Positions 33,501 through 47,355 of a stretch of 64,000 nucleotides of DNA are shown here, one piece after another. The translations under genes were made by a program, and so were the position numbers. The stretch's first letter is position 1, and the number at the start of each line of letters is the position of its first letter. A model generated the notes under the pieces. It searched no databases. It was not told the origin of the DNA and saw only the letters and a program-made list of their open reading frames with translations. The DNA is from Pampus argenteus (lineage: Eukaryota; Chordata; Actinopteri; Scombriformes; Stromateidae): the NCBI GenBank assembly GCA_036937835.1, contig CM072864.1, positions 23,706,501 to 23,770,500 on the forward strand, given 5' to 3'.

Positions 33501-36500
33501 GCTTCCTGCAGCTTTTACTGTAACATTTGTTAAAAAATAGCTTTCTCTGGGCAAGAGAAGTCCAACACTGACAACTACAGTTTTTCTTAAACAAGGAGCA
33601 ATATTTTCAATCAAAACCATGTTTGCCATCAACAAGTAACTGATTTCTAATGATTAGGACCAAAAAACTCACTTCTGAGAGCTTCCTGCAGCTTTTACTG
33701 TAACATTTGTAAAAATAGCTTTCTCTCAGGCCAAAACTGACAACTACAGTTTTTCTTAAACAAGGAGCAATATTTTCAATCAAAACCATGTTTGCCATCA
33801 ACAAGTAACTGATTTCTAATGATTAGGACCAAAAAACTCACTTCTGAGAGCTTCCTGCAGCTTTTACTGTAACATTTGTAAAAATAGCTTTCTCTCATGC
33901 CAAAACTGACAACTACAGTTTTTCTTAAACAAAGAGCTATATTTTCAATCAAAACCATGTTTGCCATCAACAAGTAACTGATTTCTAATGATTAGGACCA
34001 AAAAACTCACTTCTGAGAGCTTCCTGCAGCTTTTACTGTAACATTTGTAAAAATTGCTTTCTCTGAGGCCAAAACTGACAACTACAGTTTTTCTTAAACA
34101 AGGAGCAATATTTTCAATCAAAACCATGTTTGCCATCAACAAGTAACTGATTTCTAATGATTAGGACCAAAAAGCTCACCTCTGAGAGCTTCCTGCAGCT
34201 TTTACTGTAACATTTGTAAAAATAGCTTTCTCTCAGGCCAAAACTGACAACTACAGTTTTTCTTAAACAAGGAGCAATATTTTCAATCAAAACCATGTTT
34301 GCCATCAACAAGTAACTGATTTTGAATGATTAGGACCAAAAAACTCACTTCTGAGAGCTTCCTGCAGCTTTTACTGTAACATTTGTAAAAATAGCTTTCT
34401 CTCAGGCCAAAACTGACAACTACAGTTTTTCTTAAACAAGGAGCAATATTTTCAATCAAAACCATGTTTACCATCAACAAGTAACTAATTTCTAATGATT
34501 AGGACCAAAAAACTCACTTCTGAGAGCTTCCTGCAGCTTTTACTGTAACATTTGTAAAAATTGCTTTCTCTGAGGCCAAAACTGACAACTACAGTTTTTC
34601 TTAAACAAGGAGCAATATTTTCAATCAAAACCATGTTTGCCATCAACAAGTAACTGATTTCTAATGATTAGGACCAAAACACTCACTTCTGAGAGCTTCC
34701 TGCAGCTTTTACTGTAACATTTGTAAAAATAGCTTTGTCTGGGCGAGAGAAGGCCAAAACTGACAACTACAGTTTTTCTTAAACAAGGAGCAATATTTTC
34801 AATCAAAACCATGTTTGCAATCAACAAGTAACTGATTTTGAATGATTAGGACCAAAAAACTCACTTCTGAGAGCTTCCTGCAGCTTTTACTGTAACATTT
34901 GTTAAAAAATAGCTTTCTCTGGGCAAGAGAAGGCCAACACTGACAACTACAGTTTTTCTTAAACAAGGAGCAATATTTTCAATCAAAACCATGTTTGCCA
35001 TCAACAAGTAACTGATTTCTAATGATTAGGACCAAAAAACTCACTTCTGAGAGCTTCCTGCAGCTTTTACTGTAACATTTGTAAAAATTGCTTTCTCTGA
35101 GGCCAAAACTGACAACTACAGTTTTTCTTAAACAAGGAGCAATATTTTCAATCAAGACCATGTTTGCCATCAACAAGTAACTGATTTCCAATGATTAGGA
35201 CCAAAAAACTCACTTCTGAGAGCTTCCTGCAGCTTTTACTGTAACATTTGTAAAAATAGCTTTCTCTGGGCGAGAGAAGGCCAAAACTGACAACTACAGT
35301 TTTTCCTCAAACAAGGAGCAATATTTTCAATCAAAACCATGTTTGCCATCAACAAGTAACTGATTTCTAATGATTAGGACCAAAAAACTCACTTCTGAGA
35401 GCTTCCTGCAGCTTTTATTGTAACATTTGTAAAAATAGCTTTCTCTCAGGCCAAAACTGACAACTACAGTTTTTCTTAAACAAGGAGCAATATTTTCAAT
35501 CAAAACCATGTTTGCCATCAACAAGTAACTGATTTCTAATGATTAGGACCAAAAAACTCACTTCTGAGAGCTTCCTGCAGCTTTTACTGTAACATTTGTA
35601 AAAATAGCTTTCTCTCAGGCCAAAACTGACAACTACAGTTTTTCTTAAACAAGGAGCAATATTTTCAATCAAAACCATGTTTGCCATCAACAAGTAACTG
35701 ATTTCTAATGATTAGGACCAAAAAACTCACTTCTGAGAGCTTCCTGCAGCTTTTACTGTAACATTTGTAAAAATAGCTTTGTCTGGGCGAGAGAAGGCCA
35801 AAACTGACAACTACAGTTTTTCTTAAACAAGGAGCAATATTTTCAATCAAAACCATGTTTGCCATCAACAAGTAACTGATTTCTAATGATTAGGACCAAA
35901 AAACTCACTTCTGAGAGCTTCCTGCAGCTTTTACTGTAACATTTGTAAAAAATTGCTTTCTCTGAGGCCAAAACTGACAACTACAGTTTTTCTTAAACAA
36001 GGAGCAATATTTTCAATCAAAACCATGTTTGCCATCAACAAGTAACTGATTTCCAATGATTAGGACCAAAAAACTCACTTCTGAGAGCTTCCTGCAGCTT
36101 TTACTGTAACATTTGTAAAAATAGCTTTCTCTGGGCGAGAGAAGGCCAAAACTGACAACTACAGTTTTTCCTCAAACAAGGAGCAATATTTTCAATCAAA
36201 ACCATGTTTGCCATCAACAAGTAACTCATTTCTAATGATTAGGACCAAAAAACTCACTTCTGAGAGCTTCCTGCAGCTTTTACTGTAACATTAGTAAAAA
36301 TAGCTTTCTCTCAGGCCAAAACTGACAACTACAGTTTTTCTTAAACAAGGAGCAATATTTTCAATCAAAACCATGTTTACCATCAACAAGTAACTGATTT
36401 CTAATGATTAGGACCAAAAAACTCACTTCTGAGAGCTTCCTGCAGCTTTTACTGTAACATTTGTAAAAATAGCTTTCTCTCAGGCCAAAACTGACAACTA

Positions 36501-38082
36501 CAGTTTTTCTTAAACAAGGAGCAATATTTTCAATCAAAACCAGGTTTGCCATCAACAAGTAACTGATTTTGAATGATTAGGACCAAAAAACTCACTTCTG
36601 AGAGCTTCCTGCAGCTTTTACTGTAACATTTGTTAAAAAATAGCTTTCTCTGGGCAAGAGAAGTCCAACACTGACAACTACAGTTTTTCTTAAACAAGGA
36701 GCAATATTTTCAATCAAAACCATGTTTGCCATCAACAAGTAACTGATTTCTAATGATTAGGACCAAAAAACTCACTTCTGAGAGCTTCCTGCAGCTTTTA
36801 CTGTAACATTTGTAAAAATAGCTTTCTCTCAGGCCAAAACTGACAACTACAGTTTTTCTTAAACAAGGAGCAATATTTTCAATCAAAACCATGTTTGCCA
36901 TCAACAAGTAACTGATTTCTAATGATTAGGACCAAAAAACTCACTTCTGAGAGCTTCCTGCAGCTTTTACTGTAACATTTGTAAAAATAGCTTTCTCTCA
37001 TGCCAAAACTGACAACTACAGTTTTTCTTAAACAAAGAGCTATATTTTCAATCAAAACCATGTTTGCCATCAACAAGTAACTGATTTCTAATGATTAGGA
37101 CCAAAAAACTCACTTCTGAGAGCTTCCTGCAGCTTTTACTGTAACATTTGTAAAAATTGCTTTCTCTGAGGCCAAAACTGACAACTACAGTTTTTCTTAA
37201 ACAAGGAGCAATATTTTCAATCAAAACCATGTTTGCAATCAACAAGTAACTGATTTTGAATGATTAGGACCAAAAAACTCACTTCTGAGAGCTTCCTGCA
37301 GCTTTTACTGTAACATTTGTTAAAAAATAGCTTTCTCTGGGCAAGAGAAGGCCAACACTGACAACTACAGTTTTTCTTAAACAAGGAGCAATATTTTCAA
37401 TCAAAACCATGTTTGCCATCAACAAGTAACTGATTTCTAATGATTAGGACCAAAAAACTCACTTCTGAGAGCTTCCTGCAGCTTTTACTGTAACATTTGT
37501 AAAAATTGCTTTCTCTGAGGCCAAAACTGACAACTACAGTTTTTCTTAAACAAGGAGCAATATTTTCAATCAAGACCATGTTTGCCATCAACAAGTAACT
37601 GATTTCCAATGATTAGGACCAAAAAACTCACTTCTGAGAGCTTCCTGCAGCTTTTACTGTAACATTTGTAAAAATAGCTTTCTCTGGGCGAGAGAAGGCC
37701 AAAACTGACAACTACAGTTTTTCCTCAAACAAGGAGCAATATTTTCAATCAAAACCATGTTTGCCATCAACAAGTAACTGATTTCTAATGATTAGGACCA
37801 AAAAACTCACTTCTGAGAGCTTCCTGCAGCTTTTATTGTAACATTTGTAAAAATAGCTTTCTCTCAGGCCAAAACTGACAACTACAGTTTTTCTTAAACA
37901 AGGAGCAATATTTTCAATCAAAACCATGTTTACCATCAACAAGTAACTGATTTCTAATGATTAGGACCAAAAAACTCACTTCTGAGAGCTTCCTGCAGCT
38001 TTTACTGTAACATTTGTAAAAATTGCTTTCTCTGAGGCCAAAACTGACAACTACAGTTTTTCTTAAACAAGGAGCAATATTT
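30517..38082. repeat. Core higher-order repeat, copy 5: 7,566 bp, 44 monomers
   Basis: Longest copy. 30517-33606 follows the 3,090-bp form. It continues with standard (33607), CATGCC (33776), ATTGC, AAAGCTCACC (34114), TTTTGAATG (34283), TTTACC/TAACTAATT (34452), then the ten-monomer module (34621-36360), a TTTACC unit (36361), an ACCAGG 180-bp unit (36530) and 36710-38082 as in copy 2. It therefore fuses the short core form with the hairpin-rich module and a copy-2-like tail. Confidence 0.85.
34621..36360. repeat. Ten-monomer hairpin-rich module, second occurrence
   Basis: Units 34621, 34799, 34979, 35148, 35327, 35496, 35665, 35843, 36013 and 36192 match 5801-7540 at +28,820 bp, including lengths 178/180/169/179/169/169/178/170/179/169. 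The GACAAAAAAAC change in unit 6845 is absent here. Confidence 0.88.
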
Positions 38083-41000
38083 TCAATCAAAACCATGTTT
38101 GCCATCAACAAGTAACTGATTTCTAATGATTAGGACAAAAAAACTCACTTCTGAGAGCTTCCTGCAGCTTTTACTGTAACATTTGTAAAAATAGCTTTCT
38201 CTCAGGCCAAAACTGACAACTACAGTTTTTCTTAAACAAGGAGCAATATTTTCATTCAAAACCATGTTTATCATCAACAAGTAAGTGATTTCTAATTAAT
38301 TAGGACCAAAAAACTCACTTCTGAGAGCTTCCTGCAGCTTTTACTGTAACATTTGTAAAAAATAGCTTTGTCTGAGGCCAAAACTGACAACTACAGTTTT
38401 TCTTAAACAAGGAGCAATATTTTCAATCAAAACCATGTTTGCCATCAACAAGTAACTGATTTTGAATGATTAGGACCAAAAAACTCACTTCTGAGAGCTT
38501 CCTGCAGCTTTTACTGTAACATTTGTTAAAAAATAGCTTTCTCTGGGCAAGAGAAGGCCAACACTGACAACTACAGTTTTTCTTAAACAAGGAGCAATGT
38601 TTTCAATCAAAACTATGTTTGCCATCAACAAGTAACTGATTTCTAATGATTAGGACCAAAAAACTCACTTCTGAGAGCTTCCTGCTGCTTTTACTGTAAC
38701 ATTTGTAAAAATAGCTTTCTCTCAGGCCAAAACTGACAACTACAGTTTTTCTTAAACAAAGAGCTATATTTTCAATCAAAACCATGTTTGCCATCAACAA
38801 GTAACTGATTTCTAATGATTAGGACCAAAAAACTCACTTCTGAGAGCTTCCTGCAGCTTTTACTGTAACATTTGTAAAAATTGCTTTCTCTGAGGCCAAA
38901 ACTGACAACTACAGTTTTTCTTAAACAAGGAGCAATATTTTCAATCAAAACCATGTTTGCCATCAACAAGTAACTGATTTCTAATGATTAGGACCAAAAA
39001 ACTCACTTCTGAGAGCTTCCTGCAGCTTTTACTGTAACATTTGTAAAAAATAGCTTTCTCTCAGGCCAAAACTGACAACTACAGTTTTTCTTAAACAAGG
39101 AGCAATGTTTTCAATCAAAACCATGTTTGCCATCAACAAGTAACTGATTTCTAATGATTAGGACCAAAAAACTCACTTCTGAGAGCTTCCTGCAGCTTTT
39201 ACTGTAACATTTGTAAAAATAGCTTTCTCTCAGGCCAAAACTGACAACTACAGTTTTTCTTAAACAAGGAGCAATATTTTCATTCAAAACCATGTTTATC
39301 ATCAACAAGTAAGTGATTTCTAATGATTAGGACCAAAAAACTCACTTCTGAGAGCTTCCTGCAGCTTTTACTGTAACATTTGTAAAAAATAGCTTTCTCT
39401 CAGGCCAAAACTGACAACTACAGTTTTTCTTAAACAAGGAGCAATATTTTCAATCAAAACCATGTTTGCCATCAACAAGTAACTGATTTTGAATGATTAG
39501 GACCAAAAAACTCACTTCTGAGAGCTTCCTGCAGCTTTTACTGTAACATTTGTTAAAAAATAGCTTTCTCTGGGCAAGAGAAGGCCAACACTGACAACTA
39601 CAGTTTTTCTTAAACAAGGAGCAATATTTTCAATCAAAACCATGTTTGCCATCAACAAGTAACTGATTTCTAATGATTAGGACCAAAAAACTCACTTCTG
39701 AGAGCTTCCTGCAGCTTTTACTGTAACATTTGTAAAAAATAGCTTTCTCTCAGGCCAAAACTGACAACTACAGTTTTTCTTAAACAAGGAGCAATATTTT
39801 CAATCAAAACCATGTTTGCCATCAACAAGTAACTGATTTCTAATGATTAGGACCAAAAAACTCACGTCTGAGAGCTTCCTGCAGCTTTTACTGTAACATT
39901 TGTAAAAAATAGCTTTCTCTCATGCCAAAACTGACAACTACAGTTTTTCTTAAACAAAGAGCTATATTTTCAATCAAAACCATGTTTGCCATCAACAAGT
40001 AACTGATTTCTAATGATTAGGACCAAAAAACTCACTTCTGAGAGCTTCCTGCAGCTTTTACTGTAACATTTGTAAAAATAGCTTTCTCTCAGGCCAAAAC
40101 TGACAACTACAGTTTTTCTTAAACAAGGAGCAATATTTTCAATCAAAACCATGTTTGCCATCAACAAGTAACTGATTTCTAATGATTAGGACCAAAAAAC
40201 TCACTTCTGAGAGCTTCCTGCAGCTTTTACTGTAACATTTGTAAAAATAGCTTTCTCTCAGGCCAAAACTGACAACTACAGTTTTTCTTAAACAAGGAGC
40301 AATATTTTCAATCAAAACCATGTTTGCCATCAACAAGTAACTGATTTCTAATGATTAGGACCAAAAAACTCACTTCTGAGAGCTTCCTGCAGCTTTTACT
40401 GTAACATTTGTAAAAATAGCTTTCTCTCATGCCAAAACTGACAACTACAGTTTTTCTTAAACAAAGAGCTATATTTTCAATCAAAACCATGTTTGCCATC
40501 AACAAGTAACTGATTTCTAATGATTAGGACCAAAAAACTCACTTCTGAGAGCTTCCTGCAGCTTTTACTGTAACATTTGTAAAAATTGCTTTCTCTGAGG
40601 CCAAAACTGACAACTACAGTTTTTCTTAAACAAGGAGCAATATTTTCAATCAAAACCATGTTTGCAATCAACAAGTAACTGATTTTGAATGATTAGGACC
40701 AAAAAACTCACTTCTGAGAGCTTCCTGCAGCTTTTACTGTAACATTTGTTAAAAAATAGCTTTCTCTGGGCAAGAGAAGGCCAACACTGACAACTACAGT
40801 TTTTCTTAAACAAGGAGCAATATTTTCAATCAAAACCATGTTTGCCATCAACAAGTAACTGATTTCTAATGATTAGGACCAAAAAACTCACTTCTGAGAG
40901 CTTCCTGCAGCTTTTACTGTAACATTTGTAAAAATTGCTTTCTCTGAGGCCAAAACTGACAACTACAGTTTTTCTTAAACAAGGAGCAATATTTTCAATC

Positions 41001-41511
41001 AAGACCATGTTTGCCATCAACAAGTAACTGATTTCCAATGATTAGGACCAAAAAACTCACTTCTGAGAGCTTCCTGCAGCTTTTACTGTAACATTTGTAA
41101 AAATAGCTTTCTCTGGGCGAGAGAAGGCCAAAACTGACAACTACAGTTTTTCCTCAAACAAGGAGCAATATTTTCAATCAAAACCATGTTTGCCATCAAC
41201 AAGTAACTGATTTCTAATGATTAGGACCAAAAAACTCACTTCTGAGAGCTTCCTGCAGCTTTTATTGTAACATTTGTAAAAATAGCTTTCTCTCAGGCCA
41301 AAACTGACAACTACAGTTTTTCTTAAACAAGGAGCAATATTTTCAATCAAAACCATGTTTACCATCAACAAGTAACTGATTTCTAATGATTAGGACCAAA
41401 AAACTCACTTCTGAGAGCTTCCTGCAGCTTTTACTGTAACATTTGTAAAAATTGCTTTCTCTGAGGCCAAAACTGACAACTACAGTTTTTCTTAAACAAG
41501 GAGCAATATTT
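38083..41511. repeat. Core higher-order repeat, copy 6: 3,429 bp, 20 monomers
   Basis: Matches copy 2 for 38083-39969, then jumps at hybrid unit 39970 to the standard/CATGCC part (40139, 40308). The units TTTCACTG, CTTATTGC, CAACACAC and the following 180-bp unit are missing. 36710-39969 and 40139-43398 are the two tandem copies of this 3,429-bp form. Confidence 0.85.
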
Positions 41512-44500
41512 TCAATCAAAACCATGTTTGCCATCAACAAGTAACTGATTTCTAATGATTAGGACAAAAAAACTCACTTCTGAGAGCTTCCTGCAGCTTT
41601 TACTGTAACATTTGTAAAAATAGCTTTCTCTCAGGCCAAAACTGACAACTACAGTTTTTCTTAAACAAGGAGCAATATTTTCATTCAAAACCATGTTTAT
41701 CATCAACAAGTAAGTGATTTCTAATTAATTAGGACCAAAAAACTCACTTCTGAGAGCTTCCTGCAGCTTTTACTGTAACATTTGTAAAAAATAGCTTTGT
41801 CTGAGGCCAAAACTGACAACTACAGTTTTTCTTAAACAAGGAGCAATATTTTCAATCAAAACCATGTTTGCCATCAACAAGTAACTGATTTTGAATGATT
41901 AGGACCAAAAAACTCACTTCTGAGAGCTTCCTGCAGCTTTTACTGTAACATTTGTTAAAAAATAGCTTTCTCTGGGCAAGAGAAGGCCAACACTGACAAC
42001 TACAGTTTTTCTTAAACAAGGAGCAATGTTTTCAATCAAAACTATGTTTGCCATCAACAAGTAACTGATTTCTAATGATTAGGACCAAAAAACTCACTTC
42101 TGAGAGCTTCCTGCTGCTTTTACTGTAACATTTGTAAAAATAGCTTTCTCTCAGGCCAAAACTGACAACTACAGTTTTTCTTAAACAAAGAGCTATATTT
42201 TCAATCAAAACCATGTTTGCCATCAACAAGTAACTGATTTCTAATGATTAGGACCAAAAAACTCACTTCTGAGAGCTTCCTGCAGCTTTTACTGTAACAT
42301 TTGTAAAAATTGCTTTCTCTGAGGCCAAAACTGACAACTACAGTTTTTCTTAAACAAGGAGCAATATTTTCAATCAAAACCATGTTTGCCATCAACAAGT
42401 AACTGATTTCTAATGATTAGGACCAAAAAACTCACTTCTGAGAGCTTCCTGCAGCTTTTACTGTAACATTTGTAAAAAATAGCTTTCTCTCAGGCCAAAA
42501 CTGACAACTACAGTTTTTCTTAAACAAGGAGCAATGTTTTCAATCAAAACCATGTTTGCCATCAACAAGTAACTGATTTCTAATGATTAGGACCAAAAAA
42601 CTCACTTCTGAGAGCTTCCTGCAGCTTTTACTGTAACATTTGTAAAAATAGCTTTCTCTCAGGCCAAAACTGACAACTACAGTTTTTCTTAAACAAGGAG
42701 CAATATTTTCATTCAAAACCATGTTTATCATCAACAAGTAAGTGATTTCTAATGATTAGGACCAAAAAACTCACTTCTGAGAGCTTCCTGCAGCTTTTAC
42801 TGTAACATTTGTAAAAAATAGCTTTCTCTCAGGCCAAAACTGACAACTACAGTTTTTCTTAAACAAGGAGCAATATTTTCAATCAAAACCATGTTTGCCA
42901 TCAACAAGTAACTGATTTTGAATGATTAGGACCAAAAAACTCACTTCTGAGAGCTTCCTGCAGCTTTTACTGTAACATTTGTTAAAAAATAGCTTTCTCT
43001 GGGCAAGAGAAGGCCAACACTGACAACTACAGTTTTTCTTAAACAAGGAGCAATATTTTCAATCAAAACCATGTTTGCCATCAACAAGTAACTGATTTCT
43101 AATGATTAGGACCAAAAAACTCACTTCTGAGAGCTTCCTGCAGCTTTTACTGTAACATTTGTAAAAAATAGCTTTCTCTCAGGCCAAAACTGACAACTAC
43201 AGTTTTTCTTAAACAAGGAGCAATATTTTCAATCAAAACCATGTTTGCCATCAACAAGTAACTGATTTCTAATGATTAGGACCAAAAAACTCACGTCTGA
43301 GAGCTTCCTGCAGCTTTTACTGTAACATTTGTAAAAAATAGCTTTCTCTCATGCCAAAACTGACAACTACAGTTTTTCTTAAACAAAGAGCTATATTTTC
43401 AATCAAAACCATGTTTGCCATCAACAAGTAACTGATTTCTAATGATTAGGACCAAAAAACTCACTTCTGAGAGCTTCCTGCAGCTTTTACTGTAACATTT
43501 GTAAAAATTGCTTTCTCTGAGGCCAAAACTGACAACTACAGTTTTTCTTAAACAAGGAGGAATATTTTCAATCAAAACCATGTTTGCCATCAACAAGTAA
43601 CTGATTTCTAATGATTAGGACCAAAAAACTCACTTCTGAGAGCTTCCTGCAGCTTTTACTGTAACATTTGTAAAAATAGCTTTCTCTCAGGCCAAAACTG
43701 ACAACTACAGTTTTTCTTAAACAAGGAGCAATGTTTTCAATCAAAACCATGTTTGCCATCAACAAGTAACTGATTTCTAATGATTAGGACCAAAAAACTC
43801 ACTTCTGAGAGCTTCCTGCAGCTTTCACTGTAACATTTGTAAAAATAGCTTTCTCTCAGGCCAAAACTGACAACTACAGTTTTTCTTAAACAAGGAGCAA
43901 TATTTTCAATCAAAACCATGTTTGCCATCAACAAGTAACTGATTTCTAATGATTAGGACCAAAAAACTCACTTCTGAGAGCTTCCTGCAGCTTTTACTGT
44001 AACATTTGTAAAAATAGCTTTCTCTCAGGCCAAAACTGACAACTACAGTTTTTCTTAAACAAGGAGCAATATTTTCAATCAAAACCATGTTTGCCATCAA
44101 CAAGTAACTGATTTCTAATGATTAGGACCAAAAAACTCACTTCTGAGAGCTTATTGCAGCTTTTACTGTAACATTTGTAAAAATAGCTTTCTCTCAGGCC
44201 AAAACTGACAACTACAGTTTTTCTTAAACAAGGAGCAATATTTTCAATCAAAACCATGTTTGCCATCAACAAGTAACTGATTTCTAATGATTAGGACCAA
44301 CACACTCACTTCTGAGAGCTTCCTGCAGCTTTTACTTTAACATTTGTAAAAATTGCTTTGTCTGGGCGAGAGAAGGCCAAAACTGACAACTACAGTTTTT
44401 CTTAAACAAGGAGCAATATTTTCAATCAAAACCATGTTTGCCATCAACAAGTAACTGATTTTGAATGATTAGGACCAAAAAACTCACTTCTGAGAGCTTC

Positions 44501-47355
44501 CTGCAGCTTTTACTGTAACATTTGTTAAAAAATAGCTTTCTCTGGGCAAGAGAAGTCCAACACTGACAACTACAGTTTTTCTTAAACAAGGAGCAATATT
44601 TTCAATCAAAACCATGTTTGCCATCAACAAGTAACTGATTTCTAATGATTAGGACCAAAAAACTCACTTCTGAGAGCTTCCTGCAGCTTTTACTGTAACA
44701 TTTGTAAAAATAGCTTTCTCTCAGGCCAAAACTGACAACTACAGTTTTTCTTAAACAAGGAGCAATATTTTCAATCAAAACCATGTTTGCCATCAACAAG
44801 TAACTGATTTCTAATGATTAGGACCAAAAAACTCACTTCTGAGAGCTTCCTGCAGCTTTTACTGTAACATTTGTAAAAATAGCTTTCTCTCATGCCAAAA
44901 CTGACAACTACAGTTTTTCTTAAACAAAGAGCTATATTTTCAATCAAAACCATGTTTGCCATCAACAAGTAACTGATTTCTAATGATTAGGACCAAAAAA
45001 CTCACTTCTGAGAGCTTCCTGCAGCTTTTACTGTAACATTTGTAAAAATTGCTTTCTCTGAGGCCAAAACTGACAACTACAGTTTTTCTTAAACAAGGAG
45101 CAATATTTTCAATCAAAACCATGTTTGCCATCAACAAGTAACTGATTTCTAATGATTAGGACCAAAAAGCTCACCTCTGAGAGCTTCCTGCAGCTTTTAC
45201 TGTAACATTTGTAAAAATAGCTTTCTCTCAGGCCAAAACTGACAACTACAGTTTTTCTTAAACAAGGAGCAATATTTTCAATCAAAACCATGTTTGCCAT
45301 CAACAAGTAACTGATTTTGAATGATTAGGACCAAAAAACTCACTTCTGAGAGCTTCCTGCAGCTTTTACTGTAACATTTGTAAAAATAGCTTTCTCTCAG
45401 GCCAAAACTGACAACTACAGTTTTTCTTAAACAAGGAGCAATATTTTCAATCAAAACCATGTTTACCATCAACAAGTAACTAATTTCTAATGATTAGGAC
45501 CAAAAAACTCACTTCTGAGAGCTTCCTGCAGCTTTTACTGTAACATTTGTAAAAATTGCTTTCTCTGAGGCCAAAACTGACAACTACAGTTTTTCTTAAA
45601 CAAGGAGCAATATTTTCAATCAAAACCATGTTTGCCATCAACAAGTAACTGATTTCTAATGATTAGGACCAAAACACTCACTTCTGAGAGCTTCCTGCAG
45701 CTTTTACTGTAACATTTGTAAAAATAGCTTTGTCTGGGCGAGAGAAGGCCAAAACTGACAACTACAGTTTTTCTTAAACAAGGAGCAATATTTTCAATCA
45801 AAACCATGTTTGCAATCAACAAGTAACTGATTTTGAATGATTAGGACCAAAAAACTCACTTCTGAGAGCTTCCTGCAGCTTTTACTGTAACATTTGTTAA
45901 AAAATAGCTTTCTCTGGGCAAGAGAAGGCCAACACTGACAACTACAGTTTTTCTTAAACAAGGAGCAATATTTTCAATCAAAACCATGTTTGCCATCAAC
46001 AAGTAACTGATTTCTAATGATTAGGACCAAAAAACTCACTTCTGAGAGCTTCCTGCAGCTTTTACTGTAACATTTGTAAAAATTGCTTTCTCTGAGGCCA
46101 AAACTGACAACTACAGTTTTTCTTAAACAAGGAGCAATATTTTCAATCAAGACCATGTTTGCCATCAACAAGTAACTGATTTCCAATGATTAGGACCAAA
46201 AAACTCACTTCTGAGAGCTTCCTGCAGCTTTTACTGTAACATTTGTAAAAATAGCTTTCTCTGGGCGAGAGAAGGCCAAAACTGACAACTACAGTTTTTC
46301 CTCAAACAAGGAGCAATATTTTCAATCAAAACCATGTTTGCCATCAACAAGTAACTGATTTCTAATGATTAGGACCAAAAAACTCACTTCTGAGAGCTTC
46401 CTGCAGCTTTTATTGTAACATTTGTAAAAATAGCTTTCTCTCAGGCCAAAACTGACAACTACAGTTTTTCTTAAACAAGGAGCAATATTTTCAATCAAAA
46501 CCATGTTTGCCATCAACAAGTAACTGATTTCTAATGATTAGGACCAAAAAACTCACTTCTGAGAGCTTCCTGCAGCTTTTACTGTAACATTTGTAAAAAT
46601 AGCTTTCTCTCAGGCCAAAACTGACAACTACAGTTTTTCTTAAACAAGGAGCAATATTTTCAATCAAAACCATGTTTGCCATCAACAAGTAACTGATTTC
46701 TAATGATTAGGACCAAAAAACTCACTTCTGAGAGCTTCCTGCAGCTTTTACTGTAACATTTGTAAAAATAGCTTTGTCTGGGCGAGAGAAGGCCAAAACT
46801 GACAACTACAGTTTTTCTTAAACAAGGAGCAATATTTTCAATCAAAACCATGTTTGCCATCAACAAGTAACTGATTTCTAATGATTAGGACCAAAAAACT
46901 CACTTCTGAGAGCTTCCTGCAGCTTTTACTGTAACATTTGTAAAAAATTGCTTTCTCTGAGGCCAAAACTGACAACTACAGTTTTTCTTAAACAAGGAGC
47001 AATATTTTCAATCAAAACCATGTTTGCCATCAACAAGTAACTGATTTCCAATGATTAGGACCAAAAAACTCACTTCTGAGAGCTTCCTGCAGCTTTTACT
47101 GTAACATTTGTAAAAATAGCTTTCTCTGGGCGAGAGAAGGCCAAAACTGACAACTACAGTTTTTCCTCAAACAAGGAGCAATATTTTCAATCAAAACCAT
47201 GTTTGCCATCAACAAGTAACTCATTTCTAATGATTAGGACCAAAAAACTCACTTCTGAGAGCTTCCTGCAGCTTTTACTGTAACATTAGTAAAAATAGCT
47301 TTCTCTCAGGCCAAAACTGACAACTACAGTTTTTCTTAAACAAGGAGCAATATTT
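41512..47355. repeat. Core higher-order repeat, copy 7: 5,844 bp, 34 monomers
   Basis: 41512-44601 follows the 3,090-bp form (GGAGGAAT marker at the end of unit 43399). 44602-47355 then repeats 33607-36360, including AAAGCTCACC (45109) and the ten-monomer module (45616-47355). The next unit is the 47356 unit that leads to the 171-bp unit, without the ACCAGG segment seen in copy 5. Confidence 0.85.
45616..47355. repeat. Ten-monomer hairpin-rich module, third occurrence
   Basis: Units match 34621-36360 at +10,995 bp. Lengths and variants (AAAACACTC, TTTGCAATC, AAGACC/CCTCAAAC, TTTATTG, AAAAAATTGC, TAACTCATT) are all present in order. Confidence 0.88.
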
